Notes: generated from the sequence alone by a model not told the origin. DNA of 64,000 bases from Cryptomeria japonica (GCF_030272615.1 NC_081406.1:397070439-397134438), one strand, 5' to 3'; positions 47,982 to 60,500 are shown, counted from the first letter of the stretch. Numbers and translations are program-made.

Positions 47982-49013
47982 TGTTAGGACCCACAGGCAA
48001 CTGAGAGGGGGGGGGGGAGGGGGTTGAATCAGTTGTCTACTAATTTCAACCCAAATATAACATAACCAAACTTAGTGCATAATACCAATAATCCAAACTT
48101 AATGTCAGTAGACAGTTTAACAGTTAATAATAGTACCAGTAAAGTTTAATGCGTGAAACAAAAAGACAAATAACATCCACAACACATAACACATATATTT
48201 GTACGTGGAAACCCTATAAGGGGAAAAACACGATGGCAAACCTTACCCACAATAAGATCATACTACTACAGATAGTATGTGTGTACAATAGGGGTCTGCA
48301 CATGCAGAAAGGCCAATTGCCTAGAGCTCACTGCTCAATCACAAAATGGGAGTCACACTGACTACAATTTGGTGGTTAAATCCAATGATAATGTACTACT
48401 CAAAATAGCATCTTCATATGTTGGATTCAGTACTGGTTAAGCTCTGATTGACTTCTTTGAGTCTTCAAATGATATTTGCATGTATAGCTCTGCTTATATT
48501 CACATATACCTTATTACGATCCTTTTCACACCTCTCCTACTTAATCTCACAAATGAGATCTTACATATATGCCAAAACCTAAGATCAAATGTGTAGGATA
48601 GCTCACTAAGAATATTACAATTAAATCAATATGTGATGCATCATGTCAGCTCAATGCATTTACAATAATAACCAACCAATAAAACATCTCCATAATGTGC
48701 CATGCTGATCTGGAATAGATAACGCTTGTCGGTCCATAACCTAGACCTATTTGCTAGTAACAAAAAATATGCAAACTCAATTAGACCAATAACCAAATCG
48801 CCAAAACCAAGTGTCCAAACAATGTCTTCAACATAACCAAGTAATCTCCAGATGATAACAGATCATCCTCAGTGCCGGTGAACCAGATACCGGTGATTGT
48901 GCATAAGTCACTAAACATGCCTGTGAACATAACCAAAGATCTCCAAAATGATAAGTGTTGATAAGTGTTGACATTAATGATAAAACCAATGAAACATATC
49001 CATAATACCAATA
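47982..49013 (-). mobile_element. Solo LTR of the middle Copia element's family; TSD TGTTG
   Basis: Starts TGTTAGGACCC on the plus strand and ends CCATAATACCAATA, the inverse of the 32670/43228 LTRs (terminus TG mutated to TA). TGTTG is at 47977-47981 and 49014-49018. It carries the conserved block at 48320-48338. No internal region, so recombination between the LTRs removed it. Confidence 0.93.
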
Positions 49014-49018
49014 TGTTG

Positions 49019-49377
49019 CACTAGGACAAGAGAACATAAAATAATGGAGTGTGGTTTCTTTTGATGATATAAGGCTATGATGTAATAGGAATGATGATGT
49101 AAGACCTAGAATGATTTTGGCATAATACAGGTACTCTAATGATTATGGATATCCAAAATGGAAGGGATAAACCTCTCAAGGGTTTAGATTAAGAGGTTAA
49201 AATATGAATGGCCATGATCACATAGTTAGAAGAGATTCAATAGGATTGAAGTGTAGGTATATATTAAGGGATGTGATTCAGTGATAAAATAGAGTGCATT
49301 AGATTAAGAAGTTATTTCAAAAATAGATGGAAAAGATCTAGAGGTGGGTTAACTTTTAGATATAATGAATGGGATAT
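49019..49377 (-). mobile_element. Probable continuation of the second Tat-like LTR
   Basis: Sequence left of the GACAT site; with 52691-52983 it was contiguous before the three-LTR element inserted. A TATA-like stretch on the minus strand lies near 49255. The outer limit is not determined. Confidence 0.4.
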
Positions 49378-49382
49378 GACAT

Positions 49383-50300
49383 TGAAGCAGTCAAGGTAGG
49401 GAGATCCAATGAAGGACAAACCAACCTTGCAGCTAAACACATATACCATGCAAAGCATACTAGTAACCGGTAGCAAGGTGCCAAAAATGTAGAAAGAACA
49501 ACCGATAACAACACATAAGACATAACTCGTGAACAATGTGAATGATTCTTATTATAATATGGAAAATGATACATGCCACATGCTAGATCACAGTCTAGGA
49601 TGCAATTAATTCTTAGAATGCAATTAAAAGATCCATAGATCAACATCAATTCGGCCTCTGATAATAGCCTATCGATTCTCTCCTAATCTGGACCACAGCC
49701 TTCCAGTCTCAGTCCTACCAGATTAGAATCCCGTCGGTTCTACATCTTCGCTCTACCTCAATGATCTCTCTTCTATCTTCTAACTTCTCTGATATGACTT
49801 CTCTGATATGACTTCTCTCTTCAAATGATTCATAGGCTTCCATAAATATACTACACACAAATAATTATAACTTAATCAAGTCGACCCAAAGACCAACCGG
49901 TTTATGAAATGTGCAATGGTAACATGTCAGCTCAATCACTTAAGAACAATCTCCAAAGCACAAAATGATGCACCAACCTCCGAGAATACCAACCAAGACC
50001 CAAAGAAACACCTCAAATGATCTGCAAGTCACAAAGATCAACTGTAACCCAAAATCATCCTTGCTCAACATACAACCAGGCTAATTGGTAAGAGCACACC
50101 AACCAGGACAATACCGAAATCCACATCTTACTGGAAACAAAGCCAAAAGATATGAAACTCAAACACAACAATGACCAAGAACACAAAGGAATAAACACAA
50201 AACCATAATGCTAAACACTCAAACATGAAGAAATGCCATGCTCTCAAGCAATTCCACTAAAAACTGCTCGACTAGTAACTAGACTAGTGCTTCTACATCA
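49383..50300 (-). repeat. LTR 1 of the three-LTR element
   Basis: 918 bp. Plus-strand ends TGAAGCAG and TCTACATCA. Terminal in the minus orientation (the 3' LTR). Confidence 0.9.
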
Positions 50301-50587
50301 GAATCTTAGGGTTAATTGAAAAGTGAGTCTCATCACTTGATCTGGTTCGGTGATCGGTCAGTAGGTACTTGCAACTATCTCAAGAACTCAATGATCTATT
50401 CAAGTCTCCACCCACTAACTGCCTCAAGCTCAAGCTTTAGGATTAGCGGTCTACCTGCAAACTTTGCCCTGCCTCACATTCGGAAATATGAACAAGTCCA
50501 CAAGTTGCCTCAATCTTCTCTCCAACCAACTAGTGCACCGACAACACTCTATCCAACAACACATCATGAACTAGCTCTAATATCATT
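50301..50587 (-). other. Internal region 1 of the three-LTR element
   Basis: 287 bp, no coding potential. Contains a primer site with two transitions (GCTCTAATATCA, 50574-50585). Confidence 0.85.
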
Positions 50588-51495
50588 TGACACAGTCAAG
50601 GCAGGGAGATCCAATGAACGACAACCCAACCTTGCAGCTAAAAACATAAACCATGCAAAGCATATTGGTAACTGGTAATAAGGTGCCAAAAACAACAGAA
50701 AGAACAACTGATAACAACATAGAAGACATAACCAGTGAAAAATCTGAATCATTCTTATTACAATCAAGAAAATGATACATGGCACATGCTGGATCATAGT
50801 GTAGGATGTGATTAATGCTTAGAGTGAAATTACAAGATCCATAGATCAACATCAAGTTGGCCTTCGATAATAGTCTGTCGGTTCTCTCCTAATCTGGACC
50901 TCAGCCTTTCAGCCTCAGTCCTATCGGATTAGGGTCCTGCCAGTTCTACATCTTTGCTCTACCTTAATGCTCTGTCTTTAATATTCTAACTTCTCTGATA
51001 TGACTTATCTCCTCAAATGATTCACAAGCTTCCATATATATACCGCCCACAAATAATTATAGCTTAATCAAGTTGGCCCAAAGACCAACCGGTTTATGAA
51101 ATGTGCAATAGTAACATGTCAGCTCAATCACTTAAGAACAATATCCAAAGCACAAAATGATGCACCGACCTCTGGGAATACTGGCCAAGGCCCAAAGCAA
51201 TACCTCAAACGATCTACAAGTCACGGAGATCAACCGCAACCCAAAATAGTTCTTGCTCAACATACATCTAGGCTAATTGGTAAGAGCACACAAACTGGGA
51301 CAATACTAGAATCCACATCTTATTAGAAACAAAGCCAAAAGAAATGAAACTCAAACACAACAATGACCAAGAACACAAGGGAATAAAGCCGAAACCATAA
51401 TGCTAAACACTCAAACATGAAGAAATGTCATGCTCTCAAGTAATTCCACTAAAAACTGCTTAACTGGTTAGAAATAGACCGATGCTCCTACATCA
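50588..51495 (-). repeat. LTR 2 (middle) of the three-LTR element
   Basis: 908 bp. Plus-strand ends TGACACAG and CCTACATCA. Confidence 0.9.
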
Positions 51496-51781
51496 GACTC
51501 TCGGGGTTAATTAAAAGTGAGTCCCATCACTTGATCTAGTTTGACAATCGATCATCAGGTACTTGCAACTATCTTAGGGATTCGGCGATTTGTTCAAGTA
51601 TCCACCCACTAACTGCCTCAAGCTCAAGCTCTAGGATCGACGGTCTACCTACAAACCTTCCTCTGCCTCACATTCAATGATCTGAACAACTCCACAAGTT
51701 GCCTCAATCTTCTCTCCAATCAATCGGTGCACCAACAAGACTCTGTCCAACAACAGTTCATGAACTAGCTCTGATACCATC
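51496..51781 (-). other. Internal region 2 of the three-LTR element
   Basis: 286 bp, homologous to internal region 1. The primer site complement GCTCTGATACCA at 51768-51779 is intact and two bases from LTR 3. Confidence 0.88.
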
Positions 51782-52685
51782 TGACGCAGTTAAGGCAGAG
51801 AGATCTAATGAAGGACAACCTAACCTTGCAGCTAAACACATAAACCATGCAAAGCATACCAGTAACCGATAACAAGGTGCCAAAAATAGCAAAGAGAACA
51901 ACTGGTAACAACACATAAGACATAACAGGTGAACATTGTGAATTATTCTTATTACAATCTGAAAAATGATACATGCCACATGCTGGATCATAGTTCAGGA
52001 TGCAATTAATGCTTAGAATGCAATTACAAGATCCACAGATCAACATCAAGTCAACCTTTGGTAACAGCCTGTCAGTTCTCTCCTAATCTAGACCTCAGCC
52101 TTTAGGCCTCAGTCCTACCGGATCAGAATCACGCTGGTTCTACGTCTTCGCTCTAAATGCTCTGTCTTCAATCTTCTAACTTCTCTGATATGACTTCTCT
52201 CTTCAAATGATTCACAAGCTTCCATATATATACCACCCACAAATAATTACAACTTAATCAAGTCAGCCCAAATACCAACTGGTTTATGAAACGTGCAACG
52301 GTAACTTGTCAGCTCAATCACTTAAGAACAATCTCCAAAGCACAAAATGATGCACTGACCTCTGAGAATAACGACCAAGGCCCAAAGCAACACCTCAAAT
52401 GATCTGTAAGTCACAAAGATCAACCACATCCCAAAATCATCCTCACTCAACATACAACCAGGCTAACCAGTAAGAGCACACCAACCGGGATAATATTAGA
52501 ATCCACATATTACCGGAAACAAAGCCAAAATATATGAAACTTGAACACAACAATGACCAAGAACACAAGTGAATAAACCTAAAACCATAATGCTAAACAC
52601 TCAAACATGAAGAAATGTTATGCTCTCAAGCAATTCCACTGAAAACTGCTCAACCAGTAAGAACTAGACCGGTGCTCCTGCATCA
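51782..52685 (-). repeat. LTR 3 of the three-LTR element (5' LTR)
   Basis: 904 bp. Plus-strand ends TGACGCAG and CCTGCATCA, followed by the GACAT duplication. Confidence 0.92.
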
Positions 52686-52690
52686 GACAT

Positions 52691-52983
52691 GTGTCACATA
52701 CCTATGAATTTAGATTGTGATCCATGTGAACAAGTTAAAGGGTTGTGATTAGAAAGAAGAGCATAATAAATTAATTAAATTATATAAGTATTTATTTAAC
52801 TAATAGAGGAAAAAAAATAATTAAATAAATAATAAATATTTATTTAATTAAGAGTGGAAAAAGATAATGAATTTATTAAATAAATAAAAATATTTCTTTA
52901 ATTAATAGAAGAATAATGGTAAAATAATTAAATAAATAAATAATATTTATCTAATTAAGTTAGGACAATTTTAGGCGTCTATA
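52691..52983 (-). mobile_element. Start of the 3' LTR of the second Tat-like element
   Basis: The minus strand reads TATAGACGCC then AATTAGATAAATATTATT-type sequence, resembling the LTR start at 2604. Interrupted at 52690 by the three-LTR element; probably resumes at 49377. Confidence 0.65.
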
Positions 52984-53000
52984 TTTTTCCCCTCTTTGAG
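52984..53000 (-). promoter_or_regulatory. Polypurine tract of the second Tat-like element
   Basis: The minus strand reads CTCAAAGAGGGGAAAAA at the LTR start, differing from the tract at 2591 by one or two bases. Confidence 0.75.
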
Positions 53001-53875
53001 ATAATGCAATTTATTGCATTGTTTTGGTAATGCCCCTTTAAGAGATTGGGTAGAAAATCAAAGTTCAAGAAATATATCGATAGGAAGAAAGGTTATTTGA
53101 AAATTGGCAAAAAATGGGATTAGTTTGAAAGAAAATTGGGCCAAAATAGGGTAATTAGAGTAGCAAGGGACCACAGTGGATTAATAAGGCCAATTAGGAT
53201 TACAACACCTATGTATAGGGGCTTGAGGGTAAATTTTCCTCATTCTCATACTTCCCTTAGAGATTAACCCAAAGTAGAGAAAAGTGAAGTAGAGTAGAGT
53301 ATCAACATATTTGATGGGGATTCTAATAGAAGATCACTAATTTGAGCATGTGCAATAATTCAAGTGGCTAGAGGACTATGGTGAGCTAGTATGTATCTAG
53401 TCCTTTTGTGATTAAGTTGTTATTACTGTATCACTATTAGAGTACAAAGTTAAGAAAAGAAGAAGTAGAAAAATAGTTGAAGTACAAAGATATTTTTTTG
53501 ATATTCAATTGCATTTTTAAGTCTTTTGTTGCATTTTTTAAAATCCCACACAAATGCCAAATATGACTACATTTTTATTAGGTTTAGTATTTTTGGGCTA
53601 ATGCTACATATTATTTCACAAATGATAAATTTGTTCTTATGTTAGATGAAACCGTGCTTCTGATAAGGAGTTGTGATTTTGCTAGGTAAAGTTGCACATT
53701 TGATAGAAATGCATAATTGATAAGGTTGACTGCACAATTGATGAAATTGGGTAGTTGACCAAGGTTGACTAGCTTATTAGGTTTGACAAATACTTGATTA
53801 GCTGACACATTGATTCTATTTATTATAGGTTGATCTATATGTATTGATGTTGTCTGAGAGGCATCCTCCCACATA
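53001..53875. other. Leader region of the second antisense ORF, with decayed ~20-bp repeats
   Basis: No coding potential. Between about 53655 and 53760 the motif TGCAYAATTGATAAGG and weaker relatives recur at 53655, ~53674, 53693, 53710, 53731 and ~53752, intervals of 17-21 bp. This mirrors the position, though not the sequence, of the AGCGCT array. Confidence 0.45.
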
Positions 53876-55022
53876 GTGTATTTAGTTATATTTATCCAAG
53901 ATAGGTCACAATGTACTCAATGTTGTAAGATTATGACATGCAACCATTATGCAACATCTATGCTTGTGATCAGGGCTAATCTAGAGATTCTAAAAACATT
54001 GTACAAGAGGTGGAATAGAAAGCACATATCATTCCACTTACCCATCAAAGAGATTCCAGTAATGTTGGAGGATGTTTGGTGCATTCTATGAATTTTTGTA
54101 TTTGGGGAGCTAGTGGTGTATGATCGTGACAATGATGAGGATGTTCTATGATGGGATTTCAATGATAAAGACTTAGATATCATATCAAGATAAGTTAGTT
54201 GGGTAGAGATCTTAGCATCATGTGTACCACTACCATCAATTTCGGCTAGAGTGATTTGGGATTTCATTTGTTTAGATAGGTGTTCACATGGGTTTTTAAA
54301 CTATTTGGGATTGGACACCGTAGAAGATGATTATGAAAGGGATATAGTTCACCCAAGATCCTTATTTATTATCCCACCTCTATCACGAGTTACACTATAT
54401 GGTTTACCTAAGTGGGGCGATTCTATCAGTAGGGGTCACCTTGCTACATATCTAAGCATGGGAGCATGTTAGAGTTTTGAGGACAATATGTATGAGGTTT
54501 TGAGATGCAAAATTGCCATACGCTCATATGTATAGTGTAATTACATCCCAACAAAGATAGACAAGCTATAGGATTGGCGTCATGTGATTGATGGGATAAA
54601 CATTGTTATATGGAGATCATAATTGGATTAAAACAATTGGAAGGATGACGATGCGAAGCTTACTTATTACTTCCAAACTCATTGTTTGATAGGAAATATT
54701 TTGTATAAAGAAGCATCTCTCGAATGGGGTACTCAAATAATTTGGATGGACACAGGGACAACCCAAGGGTTCAAGAGGGCTTGCTAGTACCATATGAGAG
54801 ACACAACATTGAGGACCTACCTTTTCCTATGAGGTGGCCCTAGGAGAGTTCAAGGAACTAGTGTCAATTCCATGTGATCTAAGGAGAGACATTGTAGATG
54901 GAGGTATGATGTCATACTTTGCATCTTGGTTTGCAAAACACCCATTTTTATACTCTAAAAATATTGGAGAGTTACACCCTAGGGTAGAGGATGATAATAA
55001 CAAGCCCCATCCCGGGAGGTGA
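53876..55022 (+). pseudogene. Antisense plant mobile domain (PMD/MAIN-like) ORF, second copy
   Basis: Shares with the first copy the IPVMLEDVWCIL motif (54046-54087), a following GELVVYDRD segment, and the order of later segments: WDFICLDRCSHG at 54256, HPRSLFIIPPLSRVTLYGLPKW at 54350-54420, ALGEFKELVSIPCDLR at 54840. In-frame stops and small frameshifts break it. Antisense to the minus-strand Gypsy remnants, as at 1-1462. No glycine-rich tail was seen. Confidence 0.68.
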
Positions 55023-55783
55023 TGTAGGATAGCTTAGATGGAGGGAGGAATTACAAGGGATGGAGTGGGAGGTGATGACAGAGGATAGGGAGGTGGTGGG
55101 GAATTGAGACATGTACTCATTTAGTAGGTGGTATTACCACCTAGACCACCTAAAGGATAAGGGGCTATCCCCAAGCGGTGCCACAACCAAGGTTGTAGAT
55201 ATGAGATTAGCCTAGGCCAAAACCATATACATAGATAAATGGATAGGTATAGGGGGATAGAAATGGGGAGGTTGTGACTCTTGAGGCCTAGGTGAGATAT
55301 AGGGATTCTCAAATAAGGGTGCTACATGGAGAGATAATAACTAGGGATGTAGAGATAGCATCACCATAGAGATAGTTGGAGGAAATTATAGGAGAGAGGG
55401 ATACCATGACAGATCATTATGAATGAGAAAAGGCCACTATCCAACAAGAACGGGTAGCAACATAGGGTGATGTCGGTGGGGCCAGGTGGGTAGGAGGAAT
55501 TATATTACCAATAGTTATATGAATGATACTAGCTAGTAAAATGGTAAGAAAATTTCATTAGAGTGCCTATGGGAGATTTAGGAGGTATGGATCACAAAGT
55601 GAAGGGGTCATGGGGCCAATGGGACCACCACTAATAGGAGTGAGAGGGGTGAGGCATTCTAGAGATAAGAATACCTTGAGGCCACCTAGTTATAAGGATG
55701 AGAGTATGTTATAGCTTCTTGAAATACCTATGTATTAATTTTGATATAGACACCTAGGATATGATAATTTTTAAGGCTCATAG
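55023..55783. other. Purine-rich stretch after the mobile-domain pseudogene
   Basis: Gly/Arg-type GGAGG and GATAGG repeats without a lasting frame; it may be the decayed tail of the mobile-domain ORF. Confidence 0.4.
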
Positions 55784-56754
55784 TGTTGGAATCCAAGAAC
55801 ACTAAGAGGGGGTGAATCTGTGTTCTATCGATAATGTTAGTTTTGAAATTATTACATATTTATCGGTTAATAGTAAATAAAATAAAAGTGTATACACCAA
55901 ATAAAACATAGAAAGGCAACACGATAACACCAAGATTTATATGTGAAAAACCCTGCAAAGGGAAAAACTATGGTGGGACTGATATACACAATATCTATAT
56001 ACTTGATCAAGGTATACAAATATTATATGAGAGGGTTTGCACATGCAGAAATGCCAACTGCCTAGAGCTCACTGCTTAAACAAAAAATAAGAAGTCACAC
56101 TGACTTACAAAATATTACAAAGTGTTTACAACTGAAAATGAACTTATAAATTGCATTTGACCATGCTAGATAAGTTCCAGTGAATTCTCTGATATCCTTC
56201 TCTGTATACCGGTTCACTGATGCACTATTATGTTGTGCACATGAAACTGCACACAGATGCTTCTAATATTTGACCAAAATACTCACTGAAATATTCGCAA
56301 CCAAAAATTTGCATTCCATCACACATATGATCTATCACTGAAGTGATCTTCTTAAATATCCTACTAACTTTTCCATGTCAACTTCAATGAGAAATATAAA
56401 CATTCCGGTTGCTAGAACATAATGAAATCCAAATATAATCCCAATGACCATGTCAGCCATCACACATTACCAAAAAATCCATAAAAGAGATAATCGAGAC
56501 CAAAATATTTCCTTAGCTGAGTCCTATCCATTACCGGGTTCCATATACACATTACCGAGATCATGACTTAGCCGGGTATGAAGTGAATGTCGGTGTTGGT
56601 GCCGGTGTGAAACAATGTGAATACTAATATTGGTTAAGGGAAATGAATGTCAGTTAACCAAATAATGAAACCATTTACCCTGAGATGACGAGTTCCCATC
56701 AATGACAACCCAAAATGCCATTAGCCCATACCATATGAGTGTCAATTGCCAACA
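55784..56754 (-). mobile_element. Solo Copia-type LTR; TSD CATAG
   Basis: 971 bp from TGTTGGAATCC to TTGCCAACA, flanked by CATAG at 55779-55783 and 56755-56759. Carries the shared AAACCCTGCAAAGGG and CCTAGAGCTCACTGCTTAA blocks (56061-56079), but is otherwise distinct from the other Copia LTRs here, so it is a further family. No internal region. Confidence 0.9.
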
Positions 56755-56759
56755 CATAG

Positions 56760-59700
56760 TAGCCATTTTTTCATCTAACAACATTGTACTCTAACACTGA
56801 TTTATTATTATATTCAAGATGATATGATTTTGGTAGTGACTATATACATGTTTATTCCCATGTGATGTCATGGATATACTTATGTTATGTTTTTAATGTG
56901 TATGATGTATTTATGATATGTTTATGTGATGGTATATGATCCTATATGTATGCATATTTTAAATGACCTATGTTCTATAAGATGAATTTTCTAGATGATC
57001 TATGAGTGAGATGTTTATATGCGTTATGATGACCTATATAGATGCACACATATAGATTTATGAATGACTATATGATGTTCTGGATTTTACTAGGATGCAT
57101 TACATTATATGATGGATATGATGGATTATTATGAGCTAACTTATGGTGATTATGGATGTGATTCTTGTATGTTTATCTATATGATGTGATGAGCTGACAC
57201 ATGCTAATGTAGATTATAGACCCTAATAGAAAAGATTCCCCTAGTATATTTGTGTTTCATAGTACTCAGTCATTTTAGCATAAGGCTACTACTAGTGAGA
57301 AAGTGAGGGGATGAGATGATCTATTGGCCATACAAGAAGTGATGAATATGAATAGATGGATATATAGGGAGGATGTGTGTGATGGAATTTTGTGCTTATT
57401 TAGTGTTATATCATTAATGAAATTATTATGGAAAGTGTATGTAACTATCTAGATAAGAGTTAGACCCAGATGATCTACATACCATTTGTAAAAATATAAG
57501 GCACTTGTAGACAAGGAATTCCCTTTTTTTTACACTAGACTCATAGGTCCTCGATGATCATGGACAACCACATCCTAAATGAATAGTAGTAATACAAAAG
57601 AGAAATCCAAAAACAACAATCAGATCATGCCCTATAATAGCCACTCTAATCAAAATACATCCTTAAGTAGCATAGGAAACATATTAGAAAAGATCAAATC
57701 AAAAGAAAATAAAAGAATTAACAAAATAGCCACTAGACCTTGCCACAGGTTTCATTCTAGACTTTTATTTTGTCATTAAAAAGGATAGGTGATGTCAAAA
57801 CATTTTTAAGGAAATAGATCATCATGTGAGATAAGTATTGATCTTGTCAAAATATGATTTGGTTAAAGTGCAACATTGCATGTGTTTGTCTAAAATGTCT
57901 CAATCTAAGAAATGGATGTTTAGTTATGGAGAAAGATTGAAAGTTTGTTATGGATAAATTGTGAAAGAGATTTTATTATTAATTGTAAGCATGTGAGAAG
58001 GTAGAAAGTGAAGTTCCTCTTAACATATAGTTTCCCATTAATTCCAACACCAGGTCGAGGATGTGCCCCCATTTTAGGGATAGATCCTGTTTATTATGGA
58101 TGAAGAGGTGATAGTAGAAAAATAACAAGCCATGGTAAGTGCATCATGTTTATTATGGAGTGATAGTTTTAATAGGTATTTTTTATTGGTGTCGCAAAAT
58201 TACACCCCTATGCAAATTCATTCTCATGTAGGCCCCATTTCAGTGTTCCTAGACTTTCATGCCTAACATAATTGATCTAGCCCAATTTCAAGAATCTTCT
58301 CCTCATTTAGGACCTCAAGTCCCATTTTAGGACCATCTTGGAGGGAGAAAGGTTCCTAGCACACCTCACTCTTGAGATTAGGTCACTTAGGGCACCCAAA
58401 TCCCCCTAAATTGGTACCAAATTTGGTCCGCACAATGGTTGGCTTGATTTAGTGGGAAATATTTTCTCATGTGAGCCTTCTCTATGTTTTGCATCTCAAA
58501 ATGCTTAGGAGAGGTATACAAGAAAGGTATCCTCCCTCATTTTGATATCTATCAACTACAAGAATGAATCTCTCCCTCAATTCCATTTCAAGAGAAATAA
58601 ATTGAGCACCAATGCATTGAAGACTAGGAGTTTGTGGTAGATCTATGCACTTGTGATGGCCTCCATGATCTTCTCTTTCCAAGTCAATTTCAAGTATCTT
58701 CATGAGAATTTAAACACAAATAAGGCCTATGAAGGTATAAACATTTAAATTTCAATTCTATCCTCTGCTACCTAACAACATGCTTTCAATTTTAATTTCA
58801 ATTCTGTTTAATTTCATGGTTAATTCCTAAACTAGAGCTTGACTTAAGAAAGCCCCTTTCTACCCAACATTTTCTCTCTTTTTTGTGTAGGAATGGGTAA
58901 TGAAGCTACGAAAAGAGGTGCAAAGTCATTAGATAGAGATCTACAATCTACAATTCATCAAAATTGAAACTGATGGGAGTGGTCTGAGATAAGCGATTGA
59001 GTCTTGGAAGTGGGACAAGTAGGGCAATTAAGTCCTAGGAGTGGGCTAAGCTGGACAATTGAGTCCTTGCACTTTTTCCTCAAGTTTTTACTATAGGTTA
59101 GTTATAGTCTATACTTCTGCATACTTTTCCAGAATTGGGTTTTGAGTCTATCTTCTTCTTGTACATGCGGGAAACTATCATTTTAGCTTACTTGCTCCTA
59201 ATTCATTCATTCTTCCCTACAATTATATTTCACATTTTAACTCAACAATGAAGGACCACTACATCCACTTTGTGCTTGAGCTATCTTGATTCTAGTAGAT
59301 CATTCTCCTTTAGAATGTTATCAAGGTGGAAATAGGTCTAGTTTCATAGTTTGCATGCATTATGCTAGTGAACCTTATTTCCCCACCATTGCAGTGATGG
59401 AATGGTCATATAGAATCCTAAAGGAGGGAAGAGAAAAATCATTACACATGGTAATAGTTGCCCTATTTTCACCATGGTACTATCCCAAGGCATCACTCAC
59501 CATAGAATGAATTATTTCTCTTCTTTTTTTAATTTTTTAATTTTTTTTTTGTATTTTTGATCTTTGTATATTTTTTTTGTATTTTTTGATGTGAAGTAGG
59601 GTTCTCTAATGGGCTAGGTGTAGAAAATGTGAAGGAACATGTTATTGATAAAGTCTTTAGGTGGTTCACCTTCAAGAGTAGCCAACTAATAAGCTCTAGA

Positions 59701-59938
59701 CTCATAAATTATTATGACAACATAAGGGGCCTACCTAGTTAGGTTCAAATGTGCCCTTCTCTTCTTGATGAGGCTAATTTCTTGGATCTTTCTTAATGAC
59801 CAAATCACCCATCTCAAATTATTAGGCCTTGACCTTGTGATTTTAATTATAACACATACATTGTTTATATTCTCAAAGGTGATCAAAATCATGTTGTCGA
59901 TGCTCACCCATTAGCTCTATGTCCTACAATTGAGAGAA
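56760..59938. other. Interior of the second Tat-like element or its flank, no gene recognised
   Basis: AT-rich with scattered ATGATGT-type simple sequence near 56860-57200. Open frames at 57579-57779, 58482-58703 and 59286-59510 have no recognisable domain. T-runs lie near 59520-59590. 59590-59930 probably encodes the decayed integrase C-terminus on the minus strand. Confidence 0.4.
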
Positions 59939-60345
59939 TCAATACTCTTCATCACCAATGAGATTGTGAAAAAATACCCAAAAAGATGGTAACTCAACGT
60001 CAATGGATAAGATGAATTTGGATCCATACACAAAAATAATATAGGGGGAACATGTAGGAGTGAAGAAACTTGTATGATATTGCCCACAAATCAGGGTTGA
60101 GTCAAATGTGCCAAATATGACCAACCTCATTAACCATTTTATTCAGAATGTTTAGGATGGTTTTATTAGAGGCCTTAGCTTGACTGTTACCATGGGAATA
60201 ATATAGAGTGAAAAAGTGATGTTGGATATGGAGCTTATCACAAAGTTCACAAACATCTTGGTTCTTAAAGGGATGCCCATTATCTTTGACAGTGAACATG
60301 GTAACACCATACAAACATATGATATAATTGACATTAAATGTATCT
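59939..60345 (-). pseudogene. Gypsy integrase core, second Tat-like element
   Basis: YGVTMFTVKDNGHPFKNQDV carries the second catalytic Asp. NKTILNILNKMVNEVGH follows (with the site of the third acidic residue, ASNKT), then FVYGSKFILSIDVELPS, the Tat-type distal motif. Stops and frameshifts are present. The part holding the first catalytic Asp is missing. Confidence 0.8.
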
Positions 60346-60500
60346 ATCTATTTAACAATCCTTTGTCCCCTTTTTTCTTGGGTACAAGATGAGGTTGAAG
60401 AGGTTTGACAATACCTAGTAAGCCAATAGGGCCTTTACCATCATATCTCATACATTCTATGATTTTGAAACCTTTCCCATAGTTCTTAATAGGTAGTTCA
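60346..60500 (-). pseudogene. G-patch-like segment fused directly upstream of integrase
   Basis: The minus strand encodes KGFKIIECMRYDGKGPIG and GIVKPLQPHLVPKKK, the Gly-rich signature seen between protease and RT in some Gypsy elements. Here the integrase follows at once, so RT and RNase H have been deleted (an RT needs about 1.5 kb, and only some 20 bases separate the parts). Confidence 0.6.

Larger units (their letters stand above)
49383..52685 (-). mobile_element. Non-coding three-LTR element (LTR-internal-LTR-internal-LTR); TSD GACAT
   Basis: Three ~0.9-kb LTRs (49383-50300, 50588-51495, 51782-52685) are separated by two ~287-bp internal regions. LTRs have near-matching inverted ends (TGATGCAG / CTGCGTCA on the minus strand). 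An iMet-type primer site follows the LTR end (51768-51779; decayed at 50574-50585). The whole array is flanked by one GACAT duplication (49378-49382, 52686-52690). No gag or pol coding sequence. The layout resembles a TRIM/LARD-class non-autonomous element with an extra LTR-internal unit. Open frames at 50316-50678, 51096-51326 and on the minus strand recur by homology and are not genes. Confidence 0.9.

Noticed and set aside
49383-52685. Simple tandem satellite of 1.2 kb units
   Set aside because: TG…CA ends, primer sites two bases from LTR ends and a single flanking GACAT pair identify a retroelement.
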